Source: an uncultured Hyphomonas sp.
GTDB lineage: Bacteria; Pseudomonadota; Alphaproteobacteria; Caulobacterales; Hyphomonadaceae
Direction: 5' to 3'
Length of the DNA: 64,000 nt
NCBI RefSeq assembly: GCF_963675305.1
Contig: NZ_OY776147.1
Span: forward strand, 3,100,001-3,164,000
In this document: positions 52,102 through 60,775 of the stretch, piece after piece
Layout: each line of letters opens with the position of its first letter
How positions within the stretch are numbered: the first letter of the stretch is position 1
The notes under the pieces: model-generated
The model's input: only the letters and a program-made list of their open reading frames with translations
Told to the model about the DNA's origin: nothing
Databases searched by the model: none
Position numbers and translations under genes: made by a program

Positions 52102-52878
52102 CTATCGGCGGGACAGGAGCGACAAGATCGTGACGAAGATGTTGTAGAACAGGATGAAGAAGTTCAGAGCACCCCAGTTCGTCATCACGGCAAGGCCGCG
52201 CTCGTCTCCTTCAAAGGCGAAATAGGACCGCTTCAGGTTCTGCGTGTCGAATGCCACCAGCACGCCCGAAATCGCCAGCACGCCCACGGTGATCGCGGTT
52301 TCAAAGAAACCCGACGGCGGGAACAGGAAGCTGAGCAGCGACATGCCGACAATGCCCCAGAGGGCAAAGATGGCGACCACGCCGATCGGCTGCAGGTCAC
52401 GCTTGGTCGTGTAGCCGTACAGCGAGAGGGCACCGAAGGCCGTGGCCGTCAGGAAGAAGGCTTTGGCGATGGTGATGAAGGTGGTGCTGTAGACGATGCC
52501 CGCGCGGCTGGCCGCTTCGGTATTCATCGTGGCCATGAGCACCCAGACCGACAGGCTGAGGCCGAGCAGTGTCACGATCGTCCAGTAAAGGACCGCCGTG
52601 CCCAGCGGCGACGGCCGCTTCATGGCGAAAGCAGAGATCAGGATCAGTCCGATCGGACCGAACTGCACAACCAGGCGGAACGGCGAGAACAGCACGAATT
52701 CGGTCAGCGGCGGAAACGTGTTGGATCCGACCAGGAAGGCCAGACCACCGGCCAGCGCGATGCCATAGGCCAGCTTCTGGTAAACGCCCAGCATGAAGGC
52801 GCGCAGGCCCTCATTGACCGCCATGTCCATCGAGCCTGCGCCGGTGGACGGCGTATAAGCACGATTGAAATCATTCAT
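52102..52878 (-). CDS. BAX inhibitor-1/YccA family membrane protein
   Basis: The 258-residue protein has seven hydrophobic segments and the family features VNEGLRAFMLGVYQKLAYG, SPFRLVVQFGPIGLILISAF, and the C-terminal FDTQNLKRSYF and NWGALNFFILFYNIF. Bacterial members act as pH-dependent calcium-leak or protease-regulator proteins at the inner membrane. The start at 52878 matches family N-termini; in-frame sequence upstream does not. Confidence 0.9.
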   Translation of the reverse strand: MNDFNRAYTPSTGAGSMDMAVNEGLRAFMLGVYQKLAYGIALAGGLAFLVGSNTFPPLTEFVLFSPFRLVVQFGPIGLILISAFAMKRPSPLGTAVLYWTIVTLLGLSLSVWVLMATMNTEAASRAGIVYSTTFITIAKAFFLTATAFGALSLYGYTTKRDLQPIGVVAIFALWGIVGMSLLSFLFPPSGFFETAITVGVLAISGVLVAFDTQNLKRSYFAFEGDERGLAVMTNWGALNFFILFYNIFVTILSLLSRR

Positions 52879-53236
52879 AAGTTTCAAGCCCTTTCTGTTC
52901 GCCGGGCGGAGAATTTGCCCGGAACATGCACGAAATATGGGAGAGCTTGCCCCGGTTCGCAAGCAAAACCGGACATCCCTGCAACTTGTTCACGTCCCCG
53001 CCTGCACCCGGCAGTGAATTAGACTTCAAGAACTTGCCACGAATACTTATCGCTTAACAAATAAATACTTACAGTCCGGGAAAATATGGAAAGTATTCGC
53101 AATACTGTTCACGCTGACGCACCAATGTTCCCCGCGCTTACTCGTAAGTGGATTGACTAAGCCTTGCACAGAGTTAATCTGCTGAATCTGGCGCAGTTCC
53201 GGCAGTGGGGGCGCCAAAGCACTAGGGGATAAAATT
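52879..53236. other. Divergent promoter region with repeated AATACT motifs
   Basis: About 358 bases separate two divergent genes. The core 53040-53106 is AT-rich and contains AATACTTA at 53042-53049 and 53064-53071, 22 bases apart, and the inverted repeat AGTATT-CGC-AATACT at 53092-53106. No gene was found. Confidence 0.5.
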
Positions 53237-53572
53237 ATGGCAGACGCATCGGCTTACGCCGAGAATATCAAGAAATACGCAAATGGTGGGTATAACCAGG
53301 CCGCCGCCGAGAAGATCGTGGGACATCTCGGCATCGCCCTGCGCAACAAGGACAGCTCCATCGTCGCCTGCAGCGACTCTGGCGAACTGGACCGTGTGCG
53401 GGAAAAGTGGTGCCGCGGAAAACTGGGCCTCGCCGAAAAGCAGGGAGAGCTGGACGCAGCCATCAAGACGGTCTGTGATCGCATGAGTGCCGAAGGCGGG
53501 CAGAAGTCACGGGTCACCTTCTACTACCTTCTGGCCGAACACTTCGGAAAGCTCACAGAGCTGGCAAGCTGA
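53237..53572 (+). CDS. DUF2853 family protein
   Basis: The 111-residue protein matches DUF2853: MADASAYAENIKKYANGGYN, then LGIALRNKDSSIVACSDSGELDRVRE and KLGLAEKQGELDAAIKTVCD. The family is small, soluble, mostly helical and of unknown function. The upstream AT-rich region with repeated motifs suggests regulated expression. A terminator follows. Confidence 0.87.
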   Translation: MADASAYAENIKKYANGGYNQAAAEKIVGHLGIALRNKDSSIVACSDSGELDRVREKWCRGKLGLAEKQGELDAAIKTVCDRMSAEGGQKSRVTFYYLLAEHFGKLTELAS

Positions 53573-53596
53573 TCCGGCCTGACAGACAAACGGACA

Positions 53597-53641
53597 AACC
53601 CGGCCTCACTGGCCGGGTTTTCTTTGGCCGGGTTTTCTTTT
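53597..53641 (+). terminator. Rho-independent terminator with duplicated 3' arm
   Basis: AAACCCGGCC (53597-53606) pairs with GGCCGGGTTT (53612-53621). The 15-base unit starting GGCCGGGTTTTCTTT at 53612 is repeated exactly at 53627-53641, giving a second candidate 3' arm and T-run. Confidence 0.85.
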
Positions 53642-53668
53642 TCCGCCTCAGAAGGCAGACAGCGGATC

Positions 53669-54205
53669 ATGTACAGATTGTTTGCCGCCCTGCCCGTGCC
53701 GGAAGAGCTGTGGGATGGCCTCGCCGCCCTGCAGGATGACCTGCCGGGGGCAAGTTGGCGCCCGGAGGAAAACTTCCACATCACCCTGCGCTTCTTCGGC
53801 GATCTCACGCACCGCCAGGCCCGCGACCTCGACGATCTGCTGGGAGACATCAGATGCACCCCGTTCGAGGTCTCGATCGAAGGCGCTGGCTGGTTCGGAC
53901 GGCGCGAACCGTCCGCGGTCTGGGCACGCGTGCGCGAGAACGATGAGCTGCGCAGCCTCTCGGCCCGCTGCGAACAGGCGGCGCGGCGGCTTGGCTTCGA
54001 GCCGGATCGGCGCCCGTTTACGCCGCATGTGACGCTCGCCTATCTGCACAATGCCACGCTGGAAGACACCCGCCGCTGGGTCGAACGCCACCATGATTAC
54101 CGGAGCGGGCCGTTCATCGCAGACCGCTTCCACCTCTATTCCAGCCATTCCGCCAAAGACCGCCCCAGCCGGTATGAGGCGGAGGCGGACTATGTGCTGG
54201 AATAG
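53669..54205 (+). CDS. thpR: RNA 2',3'-cyclic phosphodiesterase
   Basis: The 178-residue two-histidine (2H) phosphoesterase has both catalytic motifs, NFHITLRFFG near residue 40 and FTPHVTLAYL near 125. It starts MYRLFAALPVPEEL as in ThpR/LigT. It opens 2',3'-cyclic phosphates on RNA to 2'-phosphates. The ATG at 53669 matches the family start, and upstream in-frame sequence overlaps the preceding terminator. Confidence 0.9.
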   Translation: MYRLFAALPVPEELWDGLAALQDDLPGASWRPEENFHITLRFFGDLTHRQARDLDDLLGDIRCTPFEVSIEGAGWFGRREPSAVWARVRENDELRSLSARCEQAARRLGFEPDRRPFTPHVTLAYLHNATLEDTRRWVERHHDYRSGPFIADRFHLYSSHSAKDRPSRYEAEADYVLE

Positions 54206-54209
54206 GTGA

Positions 54210-55754
54210 TCAGATCGCGGGCGTGAAACTGAGGTTCAGTTGCTGGACCAGCGGCGGATTATTCGGCGACATCAGAAGCCAGCCGTCCATCTGCCCGTTC
54301 TCACAGGTCCAGGTGAAGGTGCCGCTGAGGTGGCCGTTCGCCTTGAACGGCGTATCGGTTTCACAGGCGCCGGCCTGTTCCTTCAGGTCTGCCAGAACAC
54401 GTTCGCGGACCGGAATGGAGGCATCCATCGTGAAGTTCATGGCCAGCTTGCCTTCGAGCGGCGCAAGGCTGTCCTGCTCATAGACATCGCCGGCGGCCGC
54501 ATAGGCATCGGCCAGCGCAGCGCTGACAGGCCATTCACGGGCCGGGAGTTCTCCGGCAGCTGCCAGTTCAAGCGCCGCTTCCCGCACGATCCGCGACGGG
54601 GCGGCATAGGTCCGGTTCGCAAAGGCAAACACCCCGACGCCCGCTTCCGGCATCAGCAGCACGTTCGACCCATAGCCCGGATAGCCGCCGGAATGCGCCA
54701 TCGTCGTGCCAAGGTTACACTCGGCGCTGACGGCGAAGCCCATCGCATAGGTTACCGCCACATCGCAGGTGTCGTCCTCTTCCAGGCCATCGCGGGCATA
54801 GACCCGGGGGAAGCCCAGCCCCTGCGACAGCTCACGCACGGAAGAGCGCTTCACCGGCCCGGTCTCTTCCCCATCGCGAGGCGGCCAGGCATCCAGCAGG
54901 AAGGCGACCCATTTCTCGTAATCCTCGGCATTGGTCATCACCCCGCCCATCGCGCCGAACACGCCGGGGCCGAGCACCGGCTCTTTCGAGAACGCCCCCT
55001 CTTCCCAGCGATAGCCGAGCGCGCGGCGGTCCTGATCCACGGCATAGACGTCATAGCCGGTGGAGGCCATGCCCAGTGGCAGCATGATCTCGGTGCGGAT
55101 ATAGTCTTCATACGGCATGCCGGAGACATTGGTGACGATCCGGCCCAGCAAGGCGTAACCGAAATTGGAATATTCATACGCCATCTGCGGCGCGCGGCTG
55201 AATGGGACGCCTTCCTTCAGCACTTCGGTAAAGACCTCCTCAGGCATGTCCTGCTGGCGGTCACCCCACGGGTTGTCGGTGACCAGGCCGCTGACATGGG
55301 CCAGCAGGTCACGCACGCGAATGCGCGGGGAGTCCGTGGTCGGATAGGTCCAGCCTCTCAGTTCCGGCACATAATATTCCGCCGGCGCATCGAGATAGAG
55401 CTTGCCCTCATCGCGCAGCTTCAGGATGGCGAGCGCAGTGAACGCCTTGCTCATCGACGCAATGGAATAGAGCGAGTCCGCCGTGACAGGCGCCTCGGTT
55501 TCGAGATTCGCGACGCCGGAGGTTTTGAAATAGACCAGCTCCCCATCCTTCACGATGCCCCAGACAAGGCCCGGCACATGCTGCTCCGTCTGGTAATCCA
55601 GGAAGCGCGCATCGATCCGGTCAGTCACCTCCGCCGGAATGGCTGTCGCGGCGGCGTCCGGCACAGGAACGGCTTCTTCCGCAAATGCTCCAAGCGCGGC
55701 CAGCACAAGCACCGATCCGGCAAGCAGGTTTTTCATCGGGTGAAGCTTCATCAT
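54210..55754 (-). CDS. Exported beta-lactamase-fold serine hydrolase
   Basis: The 514-residue protein has a signal peptide (LLAGSVLVLAALGAFA), a class C beta-lactamase/serine-hydrolase domain with SxxK in SIASMSKAFTAL and Tyr-x-Asn in YEYSNFGYALLG. GVFGAMGGVMTNAEDY is also present. A C-terminal domain of about 100 residues follows, possibly DUF3471-like. Role could be esterase, peptidase or PG-modifying enzyme. AGGA precedes the tandem ATGs at 55754. Confidence 0.87.
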   Translation of the reverse strand: MMKLHPMKNLLAGSVLVLAALGAFAEEAVPVPDAAATAIPAEVTDRIDARFLDYQTEQHVPGLVWGIVKDGELVYFKTSGVANLETEAPVTADSLYSIASMSKAFTALAILKLRDEGKLYLDAPAEYYVPELRGWTYPTTDSPRIRVRDLLAHVSGLVTDNPWGDRQQDMPEEVFTEVLKEGVPFSRAPQMAYEYSNFGYALLGRIVTNVSGMPYEDYIRTEIMLPLGMASTGYDVYAVDQDRRALGYRWEEGAFSKEPVLGPGVFGAMGGVMTNAEDYEKWVAFLLDAWPPRDGEETGPVKRSSVRELSQGLGFPRVYARDGLEEDDTCDVAVTYAMGFAVSAECNLGTTMAHSGGYPGYGSNVLLMPEAGVGVFAFANRTYAAPSRIVREAALELAAAGELPAREWPVSAALADAYAAAGDVYEQDSLAPLEGKLAMNFTMDASIPVRERVLADLKEQAGACETDTPFKANGHLSGTFTWTCENGQMDGWLLMSPNNPPLVQQLNLSFTPAI

Positions 55755-55995
55755 GGCAGTCCTCTTCCTTTTTCCCCGCAACGCGCGCGAACAAGGCGAA
55801 ACCTAACGGCGGTTCCGGACAACCAGCAAGCGCAGGCAACCAAAAAGCCATGGAAAAGGGAAACAGGCCCGCACTCTGGCCCGGTCATCGCCACCATTGC
55901 CCGCCTCAGAAGACAGACAAGGAACCAAACCGGCGCGCAGACCGTTTCAGACCACAACAGAGATGAAAATCTATTGATCCAGCAAAGGACCCCAA

Positions 55996-56388
55996 ATGCC
56001 ACTTCTGCGAATTGACATGATCGAAGGCCGCTCGGAAGAGCAGATTCAGAGCCTTCTGGATACCATCCAGAGCTGCGTCGTCGACGCCTTTGGCGTCCCT
56101 GAGTCCGACCGCTATCAGATCGTTCATGAGCACAAACCAGGCCGAATGGTATTCCTTGATACCGGGCTGGGTTTCACGCGCAGCAACCAGGTGGTCTCGA
56201 TTCAGTTCTTCACCAGTCCGCGCACGCATGTCGAGAAGATGAAAGTCTATCGGCTGCTCGCGGACCGCCTCGAAAAGGAATGCGCGCTTGATCCGAATGA
56301 CCTCCTGATCTCCGTATTCACCAATCGGGAGGAAGACTGGAGCTTTGCTCGGGGCGAAGCACAATACGTTACAGGACGCCTGCCATAG
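55996..56388 (+). CDS. Tautomerase family protein
   Basis: The 130-residue protein begins MPLLRIDMIEGRSEEQI, so Pro follows the initiator Met and can be the catalytic N-terminal proline of the tautomerase/MIF superfamily. Features such as QIVHEHKPGRMVFLD and FFTSPRTHVEKMKVYRLLAD resemble the Tautomerase_2 (4-oxalocrotonate-like) group. Substrate unknown. Confidence 0.85.
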   Translation: MPLLRIDMIEGRSEEQIQSLLDTIQSCVVDAFGVPESDRYQIVHEHKPGRMVFLDTGLGFTRSNQVVSIQFFTSPRTHVEKMKVYRLLADRLEKECALDPNDLLISVFTNREEDWSFARGEAQYVTGRLP

Positions 56389-56514
56389 GTGTGCCTCTCC
56401 CAGTGGGGGGCGGCCCGCAGCGGGTTCGTCAAACAGGGCTGAGGCCGGCCTTTCCGGGAAAGTGTGAAATGGTGCTGCCAAGACTGATGAACGTTCGAAT
56501 TAAGAACAGAAAAA

Positions 56515-56538
56515 AGCCCCGGCCAACTGACCGGGGCT
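56515..56538 (-). terminator. Rho-independent terminator of the 56561-57562 gene
   Basis: AGCCCCGG (56515-56522) and CCGGGGCT (56531-56538) form an eight-base stem. On the minus strand it is followed by the T-run TTTTTT (56509-56514), directly downstream of the lipoprotein stop. Confidence 0.8.
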
Positions 56539-56560
56539 CTCTTGATCGTTTCGCAATTTG

Positions 56561-57562
56561 TTATTCTGCTGGCGGGCTTTCAAGGCAGGCCCAGTAGTCA
56601 TCGCCATTGTCGGCGATGCAGTTGAAGACCTTGTCGAGCAGGTATTTGCGCTGACCCGACCGCGCGCCGCTGGCAAACATGGCCTTGTCCGGATCGGCCG
56701 AACGGGCCTCGTCTTCGACACTCGTTCCGTAAGGCAGGATGATGCGCGGGCTGCCGACCTGCTGCCAGAGCGCATCGATTTCGGCATTGTCCGGAACCCA
56801 CAGGAATTTCTGAAAGGCGAGCGACGCCATCAGGTAGGGGTCAGAGTCTTCGCCCGCGACAGGCTGCGCCATGCCAAGGTCCGTCAGGCGCGCATAGGCG
56901 GCCAATGCCGTATCGACATCCCAGGACGGTTCCCTGTCCGGAATATAGAACAGCCACCCGTCCAGCGTGCCCTCATTGCGGCACCGCGGATTGTGCTGAT
57001 AACAGCCCGGCTTGGTGACCCAATCCGCATCGAAGCCCCGCAGGAAGCTGATGAAGTCCTCGTCGCCGATACGCAGGCTCTCTGCGAAAAGACTTGTCGT
57101 GGAGGCCTCGCCGCGCACCGGCTCGGTGGGCGAAAACCCATGCTGGAACATGGTCGCCAGAATGGCCCGATAGGACGGATCGCTAAGGTTCGCTTCCAGG
57201 TGTCCCGGAAGCTTCGATTCCTCATACGCCCCTGCCCGGTTGACCGGATAGCTGAGCGCATCGGCCATGGCATTCACGTCGAAACCAAGAGCGACAAACA
57301 AGGCGGCTGCATCCGGGTCGAGGAAGTCGACAGCTTCGCGGAAGCCGTTCTGATCGAGCGTGTACCCTCGCTCCATCAGTTGCTGGCGCGCTTCGGCTGG
57401 TGACAGCTCGGCCAGCTTGTTTTTCTTCGGCATCTTCGCAGCGGTTTTGCCACCGGTTTCTCCGCTGACGGAATTGCTGCCTCCGGCGTCATCACCCGCA
57501 GAACAGGCCGGAACGGCCGCGAGCAGGAATGCGGCGAGGACCGCAGAAACGAGTTTCTTCAT
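56561..57562 (-). CDS. Hypothetical lipoprotein
   Basis: The 333-residue protein has a lipobox (LLAAVPACSAG) and a helical body with patterns such as EARQQLMERGYTLDQNGFRE and FVALGFDVNAMADAL. These faintly recall ankyrin-like repeats. It has late paired cysteines (CYQHNPRC, FNCIADNGDDYWAC). No family is recognised. GGGAG lies eight bases before the ATG at 57562. It is probably an outer membrane lipoprotein, expressed with the exported gene just upstream. Confidence 0.65.
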   Translation of the reverse strand: MKKLVSAVLAAFLLAAVPACSAGDDAGGSNSVSGETGGKTAAKMPKKNKLAELSPAEARQQLMERGYTLDQNGFREAVDFLDPDAAALFVALGFDVNAMADALSYPVNRAGAYEESKLPGHLEANLSDPSYRAILATMFQHGFSPTEPVRGEASTTSLFAESLRIGDEDFISFLRGFDADWVTKPGCYQHNPRCRNEGTLDGWLFYIPDREPSWDVDTALAAYARLTDLGMAQPVAGEDSDPYLMASLAFQKFLWVPDNAEIDALWQQVGSPRIILPYGTSVEDEARSADPDKAMFASGARSGQRKYLLDKVFNCIADNGDDYWACLESPPAE

Positions 57563-57583
57563 GGTGAGTGCTCCCATTCTGGC

Positions 57584-58741
57584 CTAGCGCGGCCGGATCG
57601 ATGTGACGACTTTGGTCTTCGCATGTCCGCCATAGAAGATCGTCGCGACCATCTCATAGCTATCAGACCGCCAGGTCAGCTGACGCTCGCCCTGCACGTG
57701 CGGGACCTGGCCATAGGCCGTGAAACCGCCAGCCTGCGGGTCCTTGTTGGTGTCGTTGATCGGCAGGCCATAGACCGCCTTCAGATCATCCGCGACCTTG
57801 CCGGGCGACTCGCTGCCGGCGTCCACGCGGTGCTCGAGGGCCGTAACTTTTTTGCTGCTGTCGATTTTTGCGATGAGCTTCTGTCCGGTCTTCAGATTGA
57901 CTTCGCATTCGCCGCCCGCCGGATTGCAGACCACGCTCCCACGCGGCAACTCGTCCTTGATCGACTGGAGAGATCCGCCCGGCAACAGGCCGAACAGGTT
58001 GAGGCCGCTGGACGCCGGTGCCGCCGCTGAAGACGGCGCCGTGACAGCCGACCCGGTGTATTCAGCCAGCGTACGGCCATCGAGATCCCGGTTGTTGGCG
58101 GAGTTCAGCACCCGTGCATCCAGAATATGTGCCTGAACCATCTGGCCATCGCGCGCCTGCAGGACAAAGTCGATCTCGAGCGAAACGTTCCGGTCGATGT
58201 CGCCATAGCGCTTGCGGGATGTCAGCAGCGCCTGGGCATCATCCCGCGACATGGCAATCCCGTCGATGATTTCGGGATTGTCGAATTTGACCCGGATTTC
58301 AGACGGCAGGCCGCAGGAATTGTTGTTGCGGACATAGAAGTAGGTCGTCTTGGAAACTGGTGCGAATTCGAAAACGTTCGAGTCGAAATCATAGTCGCCA
58401 AAAGCCTTGTTGGTCCGGACGGTGTAGACATCTTCAAGATTTGCCTCGCCGACGCGGGCCTTCATCATCTCGATCGTTTCGTCGCGCTTGTCCTGACGCA
58501 GGAATTCGTCCTCGCGCGAGCGCTGCCAGACTTCATTGCGGTACAGGCGCATGTAGCAGTCGACATTGCTTTCGTAGTCGAAATAGCTGTCGAGCTTCAT
58601 CCACGAGTACAGCATATTCTCATAGGCAAACTCCTTCGCGCTTGCCGGGGCGGCGAAGAGCGAAGAGGCGGCAAGGACCGTGGCGACTGCGGCAAGGCTG
58701 CCAGCTTTCAGGGTACGTTTCGGATTGAATAGGTGAAGCAT
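57584..58741 (-). CDS. Hypothetical exported protein
   Basis: The 385-residue protein has a clear signal peptide ending SLFAAPASAKE, then a region rich in Tyr, Asp and Arg (YMRLYRNEVWQRSREDEF). A linker of Ala/Ser/Pro follows near residue 232-245, then a C-terminal beta-rich part ending TIFYGGHAKTKVVTSI. I do not recognise the family. It is directly upstream of the lipoprotein gene on the same strand and probably cotranscribed. Confidence 0.65.
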   Translation of the reverse strand: MLHLFNPKRTLKAGSLAAVATVLAASSLFAAPASAKEFAYENMLYSWMKLDSYFDYESNVDCYMRLYRNEVWQRSREDEFLRQDKRDETIEMMKARVGEANLEDVYTVRTNKAFGDYDFDSNVFEFAPVSKTTYFYVRNNNSCGLPSEIRVKFDNPEIIDGIAMSRDDAQALLTSRKRYGDIDRNVSLEIDFVLQARDGQMVQAHILDARVLNSANNRDLDGRTLAEYTGSAVTAPSSAAAPASSGLNLFGLLPGGSLQSIKDELPRGSVVCNPAGGECEVNLKTGQKLIAKIDSSKKVTALEHRVDAGSESPGKVADDLKAVYGLPINDTNKDPQAGGFTAYGQVPHVQGERQLTWRSDSYEMVATIFYGGHAKTKVVTSIRPR

Positions 58742-59155
58742 GGGAAGGGACTCCGATTCTGCGACGAGAAGAGAAGCGCTGGTGTCAGTTCGCCCGGGAA
58801 CGGGGAACAGCCAGCATGAGAATTTTCTGATGTGCAGGCGCGTGTCGCGCGTGAGGTAGGCGCGGGAACGGAAAGTGTGGTTTTCTGTCAGAGCGAGCGC
58901 CCTGCCACAGACAGTCTTGCAATGTGGATCGCCCCTGATTTGCGCCCTGATCGCTCACAAGTTTGTTCAGCTAACATGAACGTAATGTGAATTTCGCGTA
59001 AGGGTACAATCGTCTTCGATTCTGCTGCGGAATCAACAGGACCGGATTTTCGCAAGTTAAAGTTGGGCCACCGGCAACCAGATCGTTGAACAGGCGCAGC
59101 GAAAATTCACCGTCGCCGGATTCCGTAATTTTGCGAACAAACCGGAAGAAAAGAA
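58742..59155. other. Intergenic region upstream of the exported gene
   Basis: About 410 bases between the exported protein start and tRNA-Thr. No protein-like frame, clear inverted repeat or RNA gene was found. AT-richer pieces near 58960-59060 could hold promoter elements. Confidence 0.4.
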
Positions 59156-59231
59156 TGGTGCCGCTAAGGTGACTTGAACACCTGACCCCCGCATTACGAA
59201 TGCGATGCTCTACCAGCTGAGCTATAGCGGC
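59156..59231 (-). tRNA. tRNA-Thr (anticodon CGU)
   Basis: On the minus strand the sequence starts GCCGCTATAGCTCAGCTGG and ends with TAGCGGC-A-CCA, giving a seven-pair acceptor stem. The anticodon loop TTCGTAA contains CGT, and the T-arm TTCAAGTC is present. The length is 76 nt with an encoded CCA. Confidence 0.95.
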
Positions 59232-59335
59232 TTAAGACCATTCTGAAGGCCCGCCTCATACCGGTAGATGCCCCTTTTCGCAAGACGCTTTTGCCACCCC
59301 GGTCAGCGGGTATTTCAGCGGCGCGGCAGGCGCGC

Positions 59336-60775
59336 TCAGTCATCGTCGGAGGCGTAGTCCAGTGGCGGGCTGAGCGGACGGTCCGGCGCCTTGGGCGCTT
59401 CGGCGGCCGGTTCATCCAGGTCCGGCCCCGGCAACGCAGGCACGCGCCCCGCCTCCAGCTCCCGGCCATAGGATTCGTAGCGCGGGTGCACGAGGTCGCC
59501 GACATCGCCGAAAGCATAGACGAGACGTGACCAGCCCTGCTTGTCGAAATCGAAGGCATTGCCTTTCGGGTCGATGTCCGACCAGTCCGGCTCACGCGAA
59601 GCCGATACCGCCATGCGGCCCCAGCGGGCGGCCTCTGACGGGTCGCCATAACCTTTCAGCGCCCGCTCCATCAGCAGGCAGAGCCGCGCGGTCGGATTCT
59701 CTTCCACCAGCAGGGCAAGCGACCGGATCGCACCGACCCATTCGGCCTTGTCCATGGCGATCTCGGCCATCAGGATCTTGCTTTCGCGGTGGTTCGGCTG
59801 GGCCGCAATCAGCGCCTGCAGGCGATGGGCGATATTTTCCTGGCTGTCCTGCGGCACGAGGCGGCGGGAGAGCTGCGCCAGTGCCGGGTGCGGGCGGGCT
59901 TTCCAGCCAAGTTCCAGCACGCCCTGCGCGGCCTTGGCCTTGCCATCCACCATCAGCGCCTTTGCGCCATGGAAGGCGGCCGGCGGGAAACCCGGCGCAG
60001 AGCGGATCGCTTCGGCGAGCGCCTTCTGGGCCTCGCTCTTGCGGTCATGCGGCAAGCCGGCGGCATGGGCCGTCAGCAGCACGGCGCGGCGGCGGCGCAG
60101 GCTGTCGCCCTTGATCATGCCGCGGCGTTCGCCGGTGGTCAGTGTATCGAGCGCCTTCTCCCACTCCCCTTTCGAGACCTGCAGGTCGAACAGGGAATTG
60201 AATGGCCAGTCAGCGGAGGATTTGAGGCCGAGCGCTTCGCGGGCGCGGGTCTCCGCCGTCAGCTGGTCGCCGCGTTCGGAGGCCGCCATGGCAGAGCCGC
60301 GCAGGCCAGCCAATTGCCCGCCCGGCAGGCGGGTCAGCTGGCTCCAGGCCCGTTCGGCCCCGGCCCAGTCATCGTTCGCTTCGGCAGCGCGCGCTTCCAG
60401 CAGCAGTTTTAGCCGCTCATCCTCAGCGTGCTTTGCCGCCTTGCGCGCGAGCTTCAGCGCGGCTTCGGCATCGCCGGCTTCCGCGGCCAGCAGGCCTTCA
60501 GTCAGCGCGGCATTTGCCTTGCGCGATTTCGACCGGCGGCGCGAGCGCGCAATCCGGCCCGGCAGTACGAAGATACCTGACACGACCCACCAGGCCGCCG
60601 CCATCAGGCCCGACAGGGCCAGCACGAGTGCCACAGCGGCGCCGGACTTGATGGAAATCTCTTCTGCCCCGATCGGCACGGTCACCTTGCCGGGCAGCGT
60701 ATAGGCCCACCAGCCGAAAGCGAGGGCCGCGATCAGCACGATCAGAAGCACGAGAAACACGATGATCCGGTTCAT
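59336..60775 (-). CDS. hemY: HemY-like TPR membrane protein
   Basis: The 479-residue protein has two N-terminal membrane segments (about 5-25 and 42-65), a basic region and several TPR-like helices (AEDERLKLLLEARAAEANDD, WAGAERAWSQLTRLPGG). This matches the HemY_N family found beside heme genes, not the unrelated Bacillus HemY protoporphyrinogen oxidase. Its exact role is unknown. Its ATG overlaps the stop of the Mic60-like gene. Confidence 0.85.
   Translation of the reverse strand: MNRIIVFLVLLIVLIAALAFGWWAYTLPGKVTVPIGAEEISIKSGAAVALVLALSGLMAAAWWVVSGIFVLPGRIARSRRRSKSRKANAALTEGLLAAEAGDAEAALKLARKAAKHAEDERLKLLLEARAAEANDDWAGAERAWSQLTRLPGGQLAGLRGSAMAASERGDQLTAETRAREALGLKSSADWPFNSLFDLQVSKGEWEKALDTLTTGERRGMIKGDSLRRRRAVLLTAHAAGLPHDRKSEAQKALAEAIRSAPGFPPAAFHGAKALMVDGKAKAAQGVLELGWKARPHPALAQLSRRLVPQDSQENIAHRLQALIAAQPNHRESKILMAEIAMDKAEWVGAIRSLALLVEENPTARLCLLMERALKGYGDPSEAARWGRMAVSASREPDWSDIDPKGNAFDFDKQGWSRLVYAFGDVGDLVHPRYESYGRELEAGRVPALPGPDLDEPAAEAPKAPDRPLSPPLDYASDDD

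Noticed and set aside
52879..53236. Possible small RNA in the divergent promoter region
   Set aside because: No terminator hairpin or recognisable RNA structure; only short repeated motifs were seen.
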